Part shown: positions 10,671-21,885 of the stretch, piece by piece
Layout: every line of letters starts with the position of its first letter
Numbering within the stretch: position 1 is the stretch's first letter
Made by a program: the position numbers and the translations under genes
The notes under the pieces: model-generated
Told to the model about the DNA's origin: nothing
Databases searched by the model: none
What the model saw: only the letters and a program-made list of their open reading frames with translations
Source of the DNA: Trifolium pratense
Lineage: Eukaryota > Streptophyta > Magnoliopsida > Fabales > Fabaceae
Direction: 5' to 3'
Length of the DNA: 64,000 nucleotides
Assembly (NCBI RefSeq): GCF_020283565.1
Contig: NC_060063.1
Span: forward strand, 868,001 to 932,000

Positions 10671-13600
10671 ATGGAGGAAGGTGAAGGAGGAGAAAGTGGT
10701 TCAAAGAATGTTGTTCCGCCAGAGTTTGTTGTGGCTGTTTCACCAACGGCGGCGGCTGCTACAACGGCGTGGTCGGATGCACCGGCGAAGAAGATAGTGA
10801 GGCAGCTTGATTTTAATACTATGACGGAACAATCGAAACCACCACAGCAGCTGTTGCAACCGATGACTGTAATGACGCAGAAACCAGTGGCTGGTTCGCC
10901 TTTGCCGCCTCCGCAGCCGATGATAGGACTTCAACACTGTTCTGTGAGGGTTGGGTGAGTTTGTTTGTTTGTATTAAATTCTATACAATTTTGAATTTTG
11001 TTATGAAATATCTGTTTGATGAAATTTGATGTTCTTGAAATTTCAGGATTTATTTGTTTGGTTGATTTCAATTTCAATTTCAATTCTTTGTTATGTTTGG
11101 TTTTGTTGGTATGTTGTAATGTATTGTGTTCTTGACGTGGAAATCGAAGATGGCGGGAGTTTAAATTTGTTTTCGTATATGACACTGTAGATTATAGATA
11201 GGAATGTTAAGAATGTAGGCTTTAATTGCATACACATTTTTATGAAGTTTTTAGCTGTAATTTGACTAGTTTCCATTCATGTTTGAAATTTTAATATGTT
11301 GTGGGATGTGATTAATAAGTGTTTGGAATTTAGGAAACGGATGTTTAGCGGTAATCAGTAACTGTAGTTAGTTATCTCGAACATTGACCTAGATTAGACG
11401 GTTGAAATTCCAAATTTACTGAAGTCCCAAAGTGAGCTGGTTAAAATCTTTTTAACGACTTAGATTGATTGATTGTGGTGATCGGAAGGAATTTTGACCG
11501 TAGGGAATTTGGGTACAAAGGAATTAGACTAGCGACACTTTATGATTATGATTTTTTAAAGTTTGCAATGAAGGGTCAACAAGAGCATAGGGTTACTGTT
11601 ACAGATAAGATTACAAATTTACGATTAAATGTATTAAAGGTAAAGTTTGGTTGAGTGATGCGCATTTAAGAGAATATGATAAATTTATGCATAATATGGT
11701 TTGGACATGCGAGAGACAAATCAAGAGAAGTTCTTGATAGAAGAGTTGATTTCCTGATGATCCATAATTCTGAAGTTTTGATTTTCTGAGACATGATAAC
11801 TATGATGTGATATTAGTATCTATGTTTTTGTCTTTATGTTTTGTCATTCATATATCCACTTTGACCGTGGCTTCTTGCAAATATCTTCATGTAAATGATC
11901 AAACAACTATTATTGATCTTCAATTAACTGACCTTTAATTTTCCAGGAAACCGGAATCTCCCAAACCAAAATCAAGACCTAACTTTGATATGAAAGAAGG
12001 TACTCCAAAGAAGCAAAAGCAATGCAACTGTAAACACTCTAAATGCTTAAAACTGTAAGAAAATTTGTTCCTCTCTATCTCTTTCTCTCCCTTTCTTTGT
12101 GTGTGTATTTCTTTGAATGGTGTATCGAGACAATAAGCACATATCAGCATATGTGTGTGCATACCATAAGCTAGCATACGTTCTCACATGTGCATACCAT
12201 AAGCTAGCATAGTTATCACAATTTTGTACGAGTATATATACTGTTGTTGCTCTTTGAAGTATACTGCAACAGGTTTCTGTTGTTTGGAGTGTTGTTTATC
12301 TATAAAATGGACCCACAGTGTGTACAAATCTTCCCTCAACCTTTTCATGATAGGAGTTTTGTAGGACATTGTTGCCCCCAAGGAATTTCCTCACCTATCA
12401 AATTTTTGATTGTTAATTTTTTGTTGTTTACTGATTTTAATTTAGTGATTTTAGTTCTTTATCATTAGTCAAGTTGCCTTATATCAAAGGATTTCTTATT
12501 TTGCTTTTCTTTCCTTTTATTTTGTGCGGTTGTGTTTCATTCCCTTTCTTTCTTGGCTTTTGATATTTTCCCTTGATTAATAGATGACCCATAAAAATTA
12601 AATTCACAGTGGAAGATCTAAAGTAGAAACCTATTAACTCAGCAAATAGGGTACAGTAAACTACTTGGGTGAGCTTGAGCATGTGGCAGTCAGTTGCCTG
12701 CACTGACATGACTATCCACATTTAATTTTTTGTGGGGAGGGGATTAGCTTTCTGATTCAACGATATTGAACTATCCTGAATTGGCAAGGAAAATGGAAAT
12801 AGTTGGGAATGTGAAAAAAAAAACACACCTGACCCAGAAACAATTCGGGGAAATTTTTATTGTCTTCAGCGATATATTTTTTATATAATATGTATTATAG
12901 GTAGTTTTAATGCATAGTCGATGGATTCCCATTACCAAAGTAAAGCTCCATTTTATCTGAATTATCATGAAAAATATTTTTACCTTTGGTCAAAACTTAC
13001 TATCTTGAATTGTTTTATCCCTTTCCTTTGGTAGAGGCCATTCTTCAGTATAACATACTAGCTGCTATAAAATCCTACATGAAGTTGACTTTCAAAATAT
13101 TTTTTGTAGATATTGTGAATGTTTTGCATCGGGAATATATTGTGACGGTTGCAATTGTGTCAATTGTTTCAACAATGTTGATAACGAAGCTGCTAGACGA
13201 GAGGCTGTTGAAGCTACTTTAGAGCGTAATCCAAATGCATTTAGGCCCAAAATTGCAAGTAGCCCTCAAGGAGCACGAGATAGCAGGGTAAGTAGGTCTA
13301 ACTTTTTGTGATAGGTAGTATAACATATTTTATTCAGTATGATGGAGATCGGTTTAGAATATAGTGCTTATTTTGATTCCAAAAAGTCTTGATTGTTCTT
13401 TTATTGAGCGTATAACGTTTATTTTTATTTTTATGACTTTTGTGCTAATAATACAAGACATTGCTCCTATTATCTTTAATATTTATTCCTTTTCATCCTG
13501 GGATATTATGCAAAAGTAAAGGAATTTTTGTCGATATGATAGGAGGTCACTTTTTCAATGTGATTTTTTCCAACAGTAGAAAGCTTTCTTTTAAATTAAG

Positions 13601-16600
13601 TGCGCCGCCATTCCATAATTGATAGTTATGGAATTACACATTCTACTTATGAGTTGCGGCTGAAAATCAATTTTCTAGAAACAAGTTTTCTTGATATTAA
13701 ATATTTTTATTGGATGCATTGGCTGTTGTTGGTCCATTCCCCTCAATATGTTGAACTATATTCTTGCAAATTTCTGAAAATAATTTCCTTGTAAAATAAC
13801 TTAATGAAACCAATTCATTTTGATCTTTGTTTACTTATTTATGTTTGCTTTCTTTTAGAAACTTAAGGGTAGAAAGTCAATAATGCTAAAATATAATCAG
13901 AAGTAAATTGTGCCAGTACTGGTTTTTTTGTTTCACATTCCAATACAACAATTTATATCTTCACAAGAATTTGGACGATTCCTGATTTTATTTTCTGAAT
14001 CGGCTGGATCTTATTATTTTTGGTATCACATACTATATTTTTTTGCTGACTGTGACAATTTGAAAATAAATGTAGGAGGAGACTGGGGAAGGTTTAGTAT
14101 TAATAAAACATAACAAGGGGTGCCATTGTAAAAAATCTGGCTGTCTTAAGAAGTACTGTGAATGCTTCCAAGCCAACGTTCTTTGTTCTGAGAATTGTAG
14201 ATGCATGGACTGCAAGAACTTTGAGGGAAGTGAAGAGAGACAGGCTTTGTTTCATGGAGATCAAAATAACAACACATATATTCAGCAAGCGGCAAATGCT
14301 GCCATAACTGGAGCTATTGGTTCCTACGGCTATTCATCACCTCCAGTATCAAAGAAAAGAAAAGGTCAGGAACTCTTCTTGTGGCCTACATCCAAGGATC
14401 CATCAATTAGCAAGTCGGGACAACAGGTAAAACCTGCTCATTGCACAAGTCATACTGGTACAGGGGTTTATTTAAACATAGGTATTGGTTAACATTCAAA
14501 CCAGTCGACATAGCAAATTTTAGTCATATGAGACATGATTATCATTTAGTATCAAAGATTCATTGAATTAAGTTTTTATAAATTGAACTTGGGTCCAGTA
14601 GATATGTCAACTTGTTAATTTAAATTCTAAGGTATTAACAAATTAAAGTCTGAAGCCAAAGCGTTATTTTCAATACCATGATGAATGCTAGCTGCAGATT
14701 ATGGTGAATACTGTCAGGATTCATGAGCGTCTTTTGTTACTCAACTTATGTACACTATCGTCATGATATATTTTTAATTTTTTTGAATGTTTGTTACAGG
14801 GGTTTATTTAAACATAGGTATTGGTTAACATTCAAACCAGTCGACATAGCAAATTTTAGTCATATGAGACATGATTATCATTTAGTATCAAAGATGCATT
14901 GAATTAAGTTTTTATAAATTGAACTTGGGTCCAGTAGATATGTCAACTTGTTAATTTAAATTCTAAGGTATTAACAAATTAAAGTCTGAAGCCAAAGCGT
15001 TATTTTCAATACCATGATGAATGCTAGCTGCAGATTATGGTGAATACTGTCAGGATTCATGAGCGTCTTTTGTTACTCAACTTATGTACACTATCGTCAT
15101 GATATATTTTTAATTTTTTTGAATGTTTGTCAGGTAAACCATGTTAAAGGTCCAGCAGCAGCATCCTCATCATTGTCACCTGTCCCAAATGCTCGAGTTG
15201 CAAATGCAACATTAGGTCAAAGTCCACAAAAATTAAAGTATAGGTAATATTCGTCATTGGTTATATATATGAAATGAAAGTAAATTTACTCAACTTAGTT
15301 GCTTACTTGATTATTTTTTAAGGTCTCTTTTAGCAGACATTGTGCAACCACACCACCTCAAAGAGCTTTGTTCAGTTCTGGTGCTAGTATCAGGACAAGC
15401 TGCAAAGACACTTGCAGGTACATTGACATCTAAAATCACCAATCATCAATTGTGTTATTGGTTTTAAATGTCCATCGTGTTTTCTTCCATTCTTTTGTTC
15501 TTGAGAGTCTTTTCCTATGCACTTGTCATTTTCCCACGCTTTTCCTGTTTTTGTAAACAAGCTCACTATTTCTATTTAGTATTTAATGTATGCGCATTAT
15601 AAATGGGCCAATCACTTGTCTTTCAATTTCCGTTGGGTTATCTAAACTTTGCCATATGAAACTTTATCGTAATTACGCAGCTCTAGACTCTATCAAAGTA
15701 CATCGTAAAAATGAAAACCAAATAGCTTAAAATCACACCAAGGGTAGAATACCTTTTTCACTTCCATTGTTTGAATTTTTTTCTTTCTTATCAATTTTTG
15801 GTTTAATTTGAACAGACCAGAAAAGTTCAGCAGAAAAACGTACAGAAGATCAGGCAGAAACTTCCCTTGCTTCTTCAACTCAAGAGCAATTGCCTAGTCA
15901 AAAAGACGTTGATGTTGAAAAGGCTATGGATGATGATTGTTCGAGTGCAAATCAAACAGATAAGATCAGCCCAAGTAATTCCTGTTCAGATGGTGCTGAT
16001 GTCCCAAAAGGGAGGCCAATGTCTCCTGGGACTTTAGCTTTGATGTGTGATGAGCAAGATACAATGTTCATGAGAGCTTCCTCTCCCATTCGGCCTATGA
16101 ACCATGCTTGCAACACATCTTCGCAATTTCCTAGTGGACAAGGAGTGACAGAGGTCTATGGCGAGCAAGAAAGGATTGTATTAACACAGTTTAGAGATTT
16201 TCTCAATAGAGTTATCACTATGGGAGAAATAAATGGTAATATTTTCCTCTCCAGTAGTTATAATTTTACCTTTAGAAATATTCATAAATAAAATCCTTTT
16301 GTATCATCATTGTGGCTTTGGTTAAAATTACCGTCAACTTTCCATTTTTTGCAATTGACCTCCTAAGCTTTGAAAAACATCTCAACAACTGCTTCTATCA
16401 GTTTGTTTGTCTTTCTTACCATCTCCAAGCATTAAATTTTTCAACTGCCAATCTATTTTGTTCCATTGTTCCTCTGCAAGTGCTTCTGCTCAACAGTAAA
16501 CACTAAACTGTACATTTCACAATAAGAGAACACTGAACCTATTGAGACACTGTAATTATTAAGGGGGTCAATTGCTAAATTTAGTATGCTAAAAATTGAA

Positions 16601-17232
16601 GGGCCAAAGCACCAAAATCAGGACACACTCGTTTGGATGTTATTATCCTTTTAACTAGTAGTTCATTGTTGAATATTATGTCAAAGATAGTCTCAGACTC
16701 TCAGTACAGATAGTCAGCTTTGCATGCTATGCTATGTCATTGGTAAGAATTTGGATTCCCTGCAGTCAAGAGATCCCACATTCACGTAGTCGGGAACATC
16801 CATGGCCGTTCGATCAAAATTGGACAGTTATAAAAATGCATCAAGTCAAATTACCAAACTTGAATCGGGACTGTCTAATCTTTTATTGAACGGCCACCAA
16901 ATACAGGGAATCCCTATCCCTGACTAGACTTCAGGGTAGCTAGACATATTTTCTCATTACACTTTATTGTTAAAAATTGCTGATTTTTACTCCCAATTTC
17001 AGAGACAAAGTGTTCTTCCTTGGCTAGAAGTGAATTAGAGAATCAAAAGCATCCAATCAACAAGGAAACTGGAAATTCAAGTACTGACATAGTACATCAG
17101 CAGGAAGCTACTAGCAACGGCGATCCCAAAACTGTAGTTCCACCTATAGCCACAACTTCAACACCTGTGGTCCCTCGCGATGCTGTAGCTGAAAACGGAG
17201 AAACTAAGCAGGAGATGGAAAAAGAACTATGA
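10671..17232 (+). CDS. TCX5: CXC-domain (tesmin/TSO1-like, CPP) DNA-binding protein, TCX5/6-like
   Basis: Read exons: 10671-10954, 11947-12054, 13110-13287, 14076-14426, 15134-15243, 15323-15417, 15816-16235, 17003-17232, giving 591 aa. Two cysteine-rich CXC repeats lie at about residues 118-158 ([13 protein letters not shown], then [16 protein letters not shown]) and 204-240 ([16 protein letters not shown]). The linker carries the family hallmark RNPNAF. CXC proteins bind CG-rich/TTYGAA-type DNA (CHR-like elements in animal LIN54) and in plants act with DREAM-type complexes in cell-cycle gene control; a soybean member, CPP1, was described as binding a leghemoglobin promoter. The N-terminus is Ala/Pro/Gln-rich and includes KKIVRQLDF. 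The first ATG of the open frame is used; the leader is CT-rich and includes a possible 14-codon uORF at 10548-10592. TCX5 versus TCX6 cannot be separated here. An AATAAA signal lies near 17298. Confidence 0.88.
11565..11765 (+). pseudogene. Probable decayed LINE reverse-transcriptase tail
   Basis: In one frame, with stops, the stretch reads DKITN...ENMINL...[20 protein letters not shown], resembling the LRWFGHV..RRVD tail of plant non-LTR reverse transcriptases. A second, equally broken copy lies at 19020-19225. It sits in intron 1 of the TCX-like gene. Identification rests on the short motif alone. Confidence 0.35.
14461..15132. repeat. 336-bp direct tandem duplication inside TCX-like intron 4
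   Basis: Copy 1 runs 14461-14796 and copy 2 14797-15132, offset exactly 336 bases. I see one base difference besides the junction (AGATTCATTG against AGATGCATTG). Copy 2 ends at the real 3' splice site (TTTGTCAG before exon 5 at 15134); copy 1 ends in TTTGTTACAG, which also ends in AG. Confidence 0.9.
16748..16940. repeat. MITE in TCX-like intron 7 (GATTCCCTGCAGTC family)
   Basis: Starts with TTGGATTCCCTGCAGTC...GATCCCACATTCACGTAGTC and ends with an inverted AGGGAATCCCTATCCCTGAC. A relative with TTAGATTCTCTACAGTC and GGTCCCACATTCACGTAGTC lies at 58107-58262 in the RopGEF gene. Noncoding. Confidence 0.5.
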
Positions 17233-18225
17233 AAAGAATCTAACTTAGAAGAATTCGCAGAGATACCCCTTCTAGAACTTCTCTGTAATGTAATTAATAA
17301 AACATTGCCATTAGCCTTTTTATTTATGCTTCCCTCCTCTGTGAAGGTCTGTTATTAAGAATACAGGCCCCACCATTAGTCCATGGAAGATCAATTTTTT
17401 CTTTCATCAATTTTCTTATTCTACATTGGCCATTCATAGATATCTAACTTAATTTTTTTTTAGCTTCAAGATTGTTTTATTGTGATGCTTGTAAATTGCT
17501 GAGCTATAATTTCATAAATTATATCGTTTAGATATTGCTTTTGATGGCTCGTAGGTCATAGCTTATAACTTAGAATGTATTTCTCCTTTTCTGGCTTAGG
17601 GGTTTTTCTTTTTTTTTCTGTCTTCTGCTTATATTCACTTATATTTTTTTGACATATATTCACTTATATTTTAGTTCACTAAATACTACAAGAATATTTC
17701 ATAATATGCAAAACTGAAGGGAATATCATATAAAATGCACTTTTTATAGTAACCATCATAATATTTCGGTCTCAAAAATTCTATCAGATATACCTTTTTC
17801 TCATTTTTTTTCTTTTGTTAAGAACTTTTTATCTCATCTCTCTATTAAATTACATTTTTCAACTTGGGATTATGAATAAGTAAACATCTATGCCAATTTG
17901 GCATGAAAAAAATTAAAAATGTAGGATGCATTGTATTGTATAGAAAATTCCATTTTTTTTTTGAAGAAGCCAAAATGGTACACTACCTAACACAAGACGT
18001 ACCGAGGTAAACTACAAAAGATTACAATAGAGTCAAAGAAATGTAATCACAATCAAATCATACAAGGCTCAAACACAACAATGGACTAGACCACCAGCTA
18101 TGGTAGTTCGAAGCTAACGTGATACTCGTCGTCTTCAACCACCTAAAGGAGAAAAGCTTGATCTTGTCCAACAAAAGATGAGGTGTGCCTGTTGAGCCTT
18201 TGAACAAATGATGATTTCTGCATGT
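17233..18225. other. TCX-like 3' flank, no gene seen
   Basis: The first ~100 bp hold the likely 3' UTR and poly(A) signal of the TCX-like gene. The rest is AT-rich with no open frame or element ends that I could recognise. Confidence 0.5.
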
Positions 18226-18991
18226 CCTTTATCTTATTGTTTTGTAACACTTTGGACCTTTATCTTTTGTTTGTAACATTTTAGTTTTTTATCTCTCAAA
18301 ACGCATACACTTTGGTCCTTTTCGTAATTTTCACGCACAAAAATGCTGATGTGGCTATCCATCTAGGATTATCTTATTTTCTAATTTTTTTTATTGAAAG
18401 GAAAAAAAAATCCAGAAAATTTATGAAATCATATTAATGTATTCATCATCCTATTCATATCTTCATCATCATCATCATCATCATCATTTTTTTCCTTAAA
18501 CCAAAATAAATTTTTACTCAAATACACCTCGAATCTTTGTTTTATGTTTATGTTTTTATGTTTGTGTATTTATTTGTTATTTTATTTAATTATTTAGTGG
18601 AAATTGAATTGAAGAAGTCTAGGGTTTATTAAGAATTTGGGTATTTTAATTTTTGAGTTTAAAAAGGGATTAAATAGTACATAAAATAAAGATTCAAGCT
18701 ACTTTGAGGTGTATTTGAGTAAAAAAATTATTTTGGTTTAAGGAAAAAAATGATGATGAAGATACGAATAGGGTGATGAACACATGGACATGAATTCATA
18801 CATTTTATAATAATTTTTTTTCCTTTCAATAAAAAAAGAAAGATAATCCTAGATGGATAGCTAGCCACATCAGCATTTTTGTGCATGAAAATTACGAAAA
18901 AGATCAAAGTGTATACATTTTGATAGATAAAGAACTAAAATGTTACAAATAAAAAATAAAAGAGCAAAATGTTACAAAAAAATAAGATAAA
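18226..18991. mobile_element. Foldback/long-TIR element
   Basis: Two arms of roughly 300 bp are inverted copies of one another: 18226-18540 (starting CCTTTATCTTATTGTTTTGT and containing AAATGCTGATGTGGCTATCC) and 18690-18991 (containing GGATAGCTAGCCACATCAGC and ending ACAAAAAAATAAGATAAA). The loop is about 150 bp. A (CAT)n tract in the left arm is expanded relative to the right arm. There is no coding sequence. The superfamily is unknown because no clear target duplication was found. Confidence 0.75.
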
Positions 18992-19019
18992 ACACCTAAT
19001 ATTTTTGCATATGAATCTT

Positions 19020-19225
19020 GAATGTTTGCAATAAAGGGGTCAACGAGAGCATATGGTTACTGTTATAGATAAGATTACAAATTTCCGATTAAATTATTAC
19101 ACACAAAGTTTGGTTGAGTGATGCCCATTGAGGAGAATATGGTAAATTTATTGATAATATAATTTGGACATGTAAGAACAAGATTAATAGAAGTTGCCGA
19201 TACAATTGCATGGAGAGGATAGCCT
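19020..19225 (+). pseudogene. Second copy of decayed LINE tail-like sequence
   Basis: Shares GGGTCAACNAGAGCATA, TTACTGTTANAGATAAGATT and AGTTTGGTTGAGTGATG with 11565-11765. All frames are broken. Borders are approximate. Confidence 0.35.
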
Positions 19226-20297
19226 CCAAAATCTAATAGGCATCGAGGATAGTTTGTAAGTATTTATTTATGGTGCATTTGATCGGTTAAAATACAGGAG
19301 ATTGGACTAGACAATTTTTGTTGTACCCTGATTGATTTAGAAACTGATTATGAGACTGAACAAAATAGGTAGCAAATGACGGAAGTTTTTGTCCCTCATT
19401 AAACCACGAGACAATTTTTTGTCAGGAGTACAACTATAAGAAATATGAAAATACCTATTTTATTTTTGAATATAAAAAATATTATCGCCCTATCTCTCTC
19501 CGGTATAGTTTTATCATGTCATGTACTATCTTATTCTGTCTTGTACTATTATGTCTAGTACTCACTGTTTTGCGAATCAAACGCATCGTATGACTTAATT
19601 TTATTGTAGAATTTAACAATTGTACTAAAAATATTTGGATTAAATTCTATAGTTTTTGTGTGTGACTGTTTTATTAAATCATGATATAAATTTAAAGTTT
19701 ATACAAATGTTATTGATGATTAATTTATGCCGAACAACCGGCGAGTTCTCTCATTCTAACCAAATTTTTCTATAGACAAATCTAGAAATCAACTCTCTCC
19801 TTAAGAGACACAAAACATTTACTACTTGAAACCAATTAATTATTGATTTTTGTGACTATTTTTAGTACTTATTATTAATAAATAAATAGAGTTCTTTTAT
19901 GGTGTTTTGGTTTGAAAAAAAAAAAAAAGAGAGAAGAAAGAATACATATTTTTTTTTTATGAAACTCAAACTAATTTAAGTTTAATTGAATTGGATAACG
20001 AGTTTAGTCAAAACCAATCTAATCCGACTGGTTGATATGATCAATTAATTTGATTTGATAAATATATGTAAGGAATTATTATTATTTTTTTATGTAAATG
20101 TCACGAGCTGATTTTATATGAAAATTAAAAATAGAATTGTAAATACCATAGCCATAATAAAATAAATATAAATGCACATAAAAGTTGCTACAAATAACCC
20201 TCCATTATGTTTAAGTTAAGAAAAAGAACCCTTCCCACAATCTAAGCCATTCAATATCTAAATACTATATCAATGGTCAGATAATAGACTTTTCCCA

Positions 20298-20492
20298 CTA
20301 TAAGAAAATTGTTTGGCATTCCGGCCACATGTGTGGTGCATACCATGAGCTAGTATATATAAGACGGTGCGACCCCAAATTGTGTGCAGAACGCGGGAAA
20401 GAACCTCTTTGGCCACGACCACCGAGGGCAGCCATTCTAAACAATGCTAGGTCGTCGTACTGGTTCACGAACATTGATGAGAAATATGCCAT
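20298..20492 (-). CDS. Hypothetical 64-aa protein
   Basis: This is an unrecognised open frame. The start codon sits in a very good plant context (AAACCATGGC), preceded by an A-rich leader with few ATGs. The N-terminal half reads as ordinary protein (MAYFSSMFVNQYDDLALF, then an Arg/Gly-rich MAALGGRGQRG). The C-terminal third looks like chance reading into noncoding DNA, so the true gene could be shorter, spliced, or a fragment. There is no signal peptide or membrane segment. It lies alone between the TCX-like and AIM1-like genes, next to a TIR element at 20543. Confidence 0.25.
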   Translation of the reverse strand: MAYFSSMFVNQYDDLALFRMAALGGRGQRGSFPRSAHNLGSHRLIYTSSWYAPHMWPECQTIFL

Positions 20493-20542
20493 GGTTTCTT
20501 TGTGATTTCTTGGAATTGATAATCTTCGTGTGTGTGTGAGAG

Positions 20543-21176
20543 AGTAAATTATGATCCCTTTTTTGAGAGATGCTTAAATTACATTACACTCCCCTCTTAT
20601 GTTAAAATATACACTCCCCTCCCCTCTCATACAAAATATTTTGGAGAAAATTACACTCTCCTCCTTTTATAGAAGCTTGAATTTCATTCTCCCCTTTATA
20701 TTAAAACCTACTTTTTTCTCTTTTAATAAACACTTCATTTTAATATAAAGAAAACCTCTAATACATTTTTTGTCATTATCTTTTATTGACATCATTAACA
20801 TATAATTTTAAACTATGTCATAAATTATAAAACTATACAAGATAAAATAAAATATTTTCAATAAATTACTAAAGCCAAATTTTCAAACTTTTTTTATTTT
20901 TTAAATTTTTTTATTTAAAAGAAAAAATATTTTAAATTGAATTTTATATTCTAAATTCATATAATTAGTATTCAAGTATTAAAAAATAAATAAATAAATT
21001 TCTTAAACTTTTTTACATTAAATAGTGATTTAAAGTTAATTGTTATCATTTTGTCAAAAAAAAAGTTAATTGTTATAAAAAAAATAAAAAAATAGACTAA
21101 AGTGTAAATATTAACATAAGAGGGAAGGGGAGTGTAATTCAAGCTTCTCTCAAGGGAGAAGGGTGTAATTTACTCA
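20543..21176. mobile_element. Non-autonomous TIR element (GAGTAAATTA ends)
   Basis: Left end GAGTAAATTATGATCCCTTT...TTGAGAGATGCTTAAATTACA and right end, reversed, GAGTAAATTACACCCTTCTC...TTGAGAGAAGCTTGAATTACA match over about 70 bp, including the ACACTCCCCT...CTCTTATGTTAA block. The core is AT-rich and noncoding. No clear target duplication was seen. Confidence 0.65.
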
Positions 21177-21885
21177 ATAATATAATATTGCAACATTTTA
21201 TGCAATTATATAAATATAATTTTTTTAGTCTATTTTAAGATATATAACCATAACCACTTTGTATTTCAATCAGATATAATATTCAATCTCAGATGACATG
21301 CATAATTCAAATAATCATATTTAATATTATAAAAAATAGTTATATTTAATACGTGAAAAAAAAAAAAGAGATTTATTGAAATGCATAACTTTAACTAATG
21401 AGAGAAAATCAATTAAGTGTGAATCATATAATATTTAAAATTTATTTTTAATTTAAAATTAATAACATATTAATTTTGTCATAAAACTAGATTCACAACA
21501 ATGTTTATAAAGTGTCTGACAAAGTATCTAAAAAACCTCATTGCATTGAACCACATTTTTTTAAAGAGGATTCAAATCATACATTATCTAAAAGCATGCA
21601 TCTAAACCGCACAAATTTTATGGTTTTTCTGAAACATAAATGTTTAGGACCAAAAGGGGAAAATCAAAACACAAACCAAAGATGAAAGGCAATTGATTCT
21701 TAGCAATCTCAATAACTTCTTTGAACTAACCATGCAATTTCAAAACATAGAAAGCAAAGCATAAACCTCAAACATTTATTTTTCCTATAAACTTTTCTTT
21801 TAGTTTTGCTGGTAGGGGTGAGAATATTATGAGCTAAACATGGAAGAAAGAAAATATCAAGAGCTAAATTCCCTATCCTAGAATA

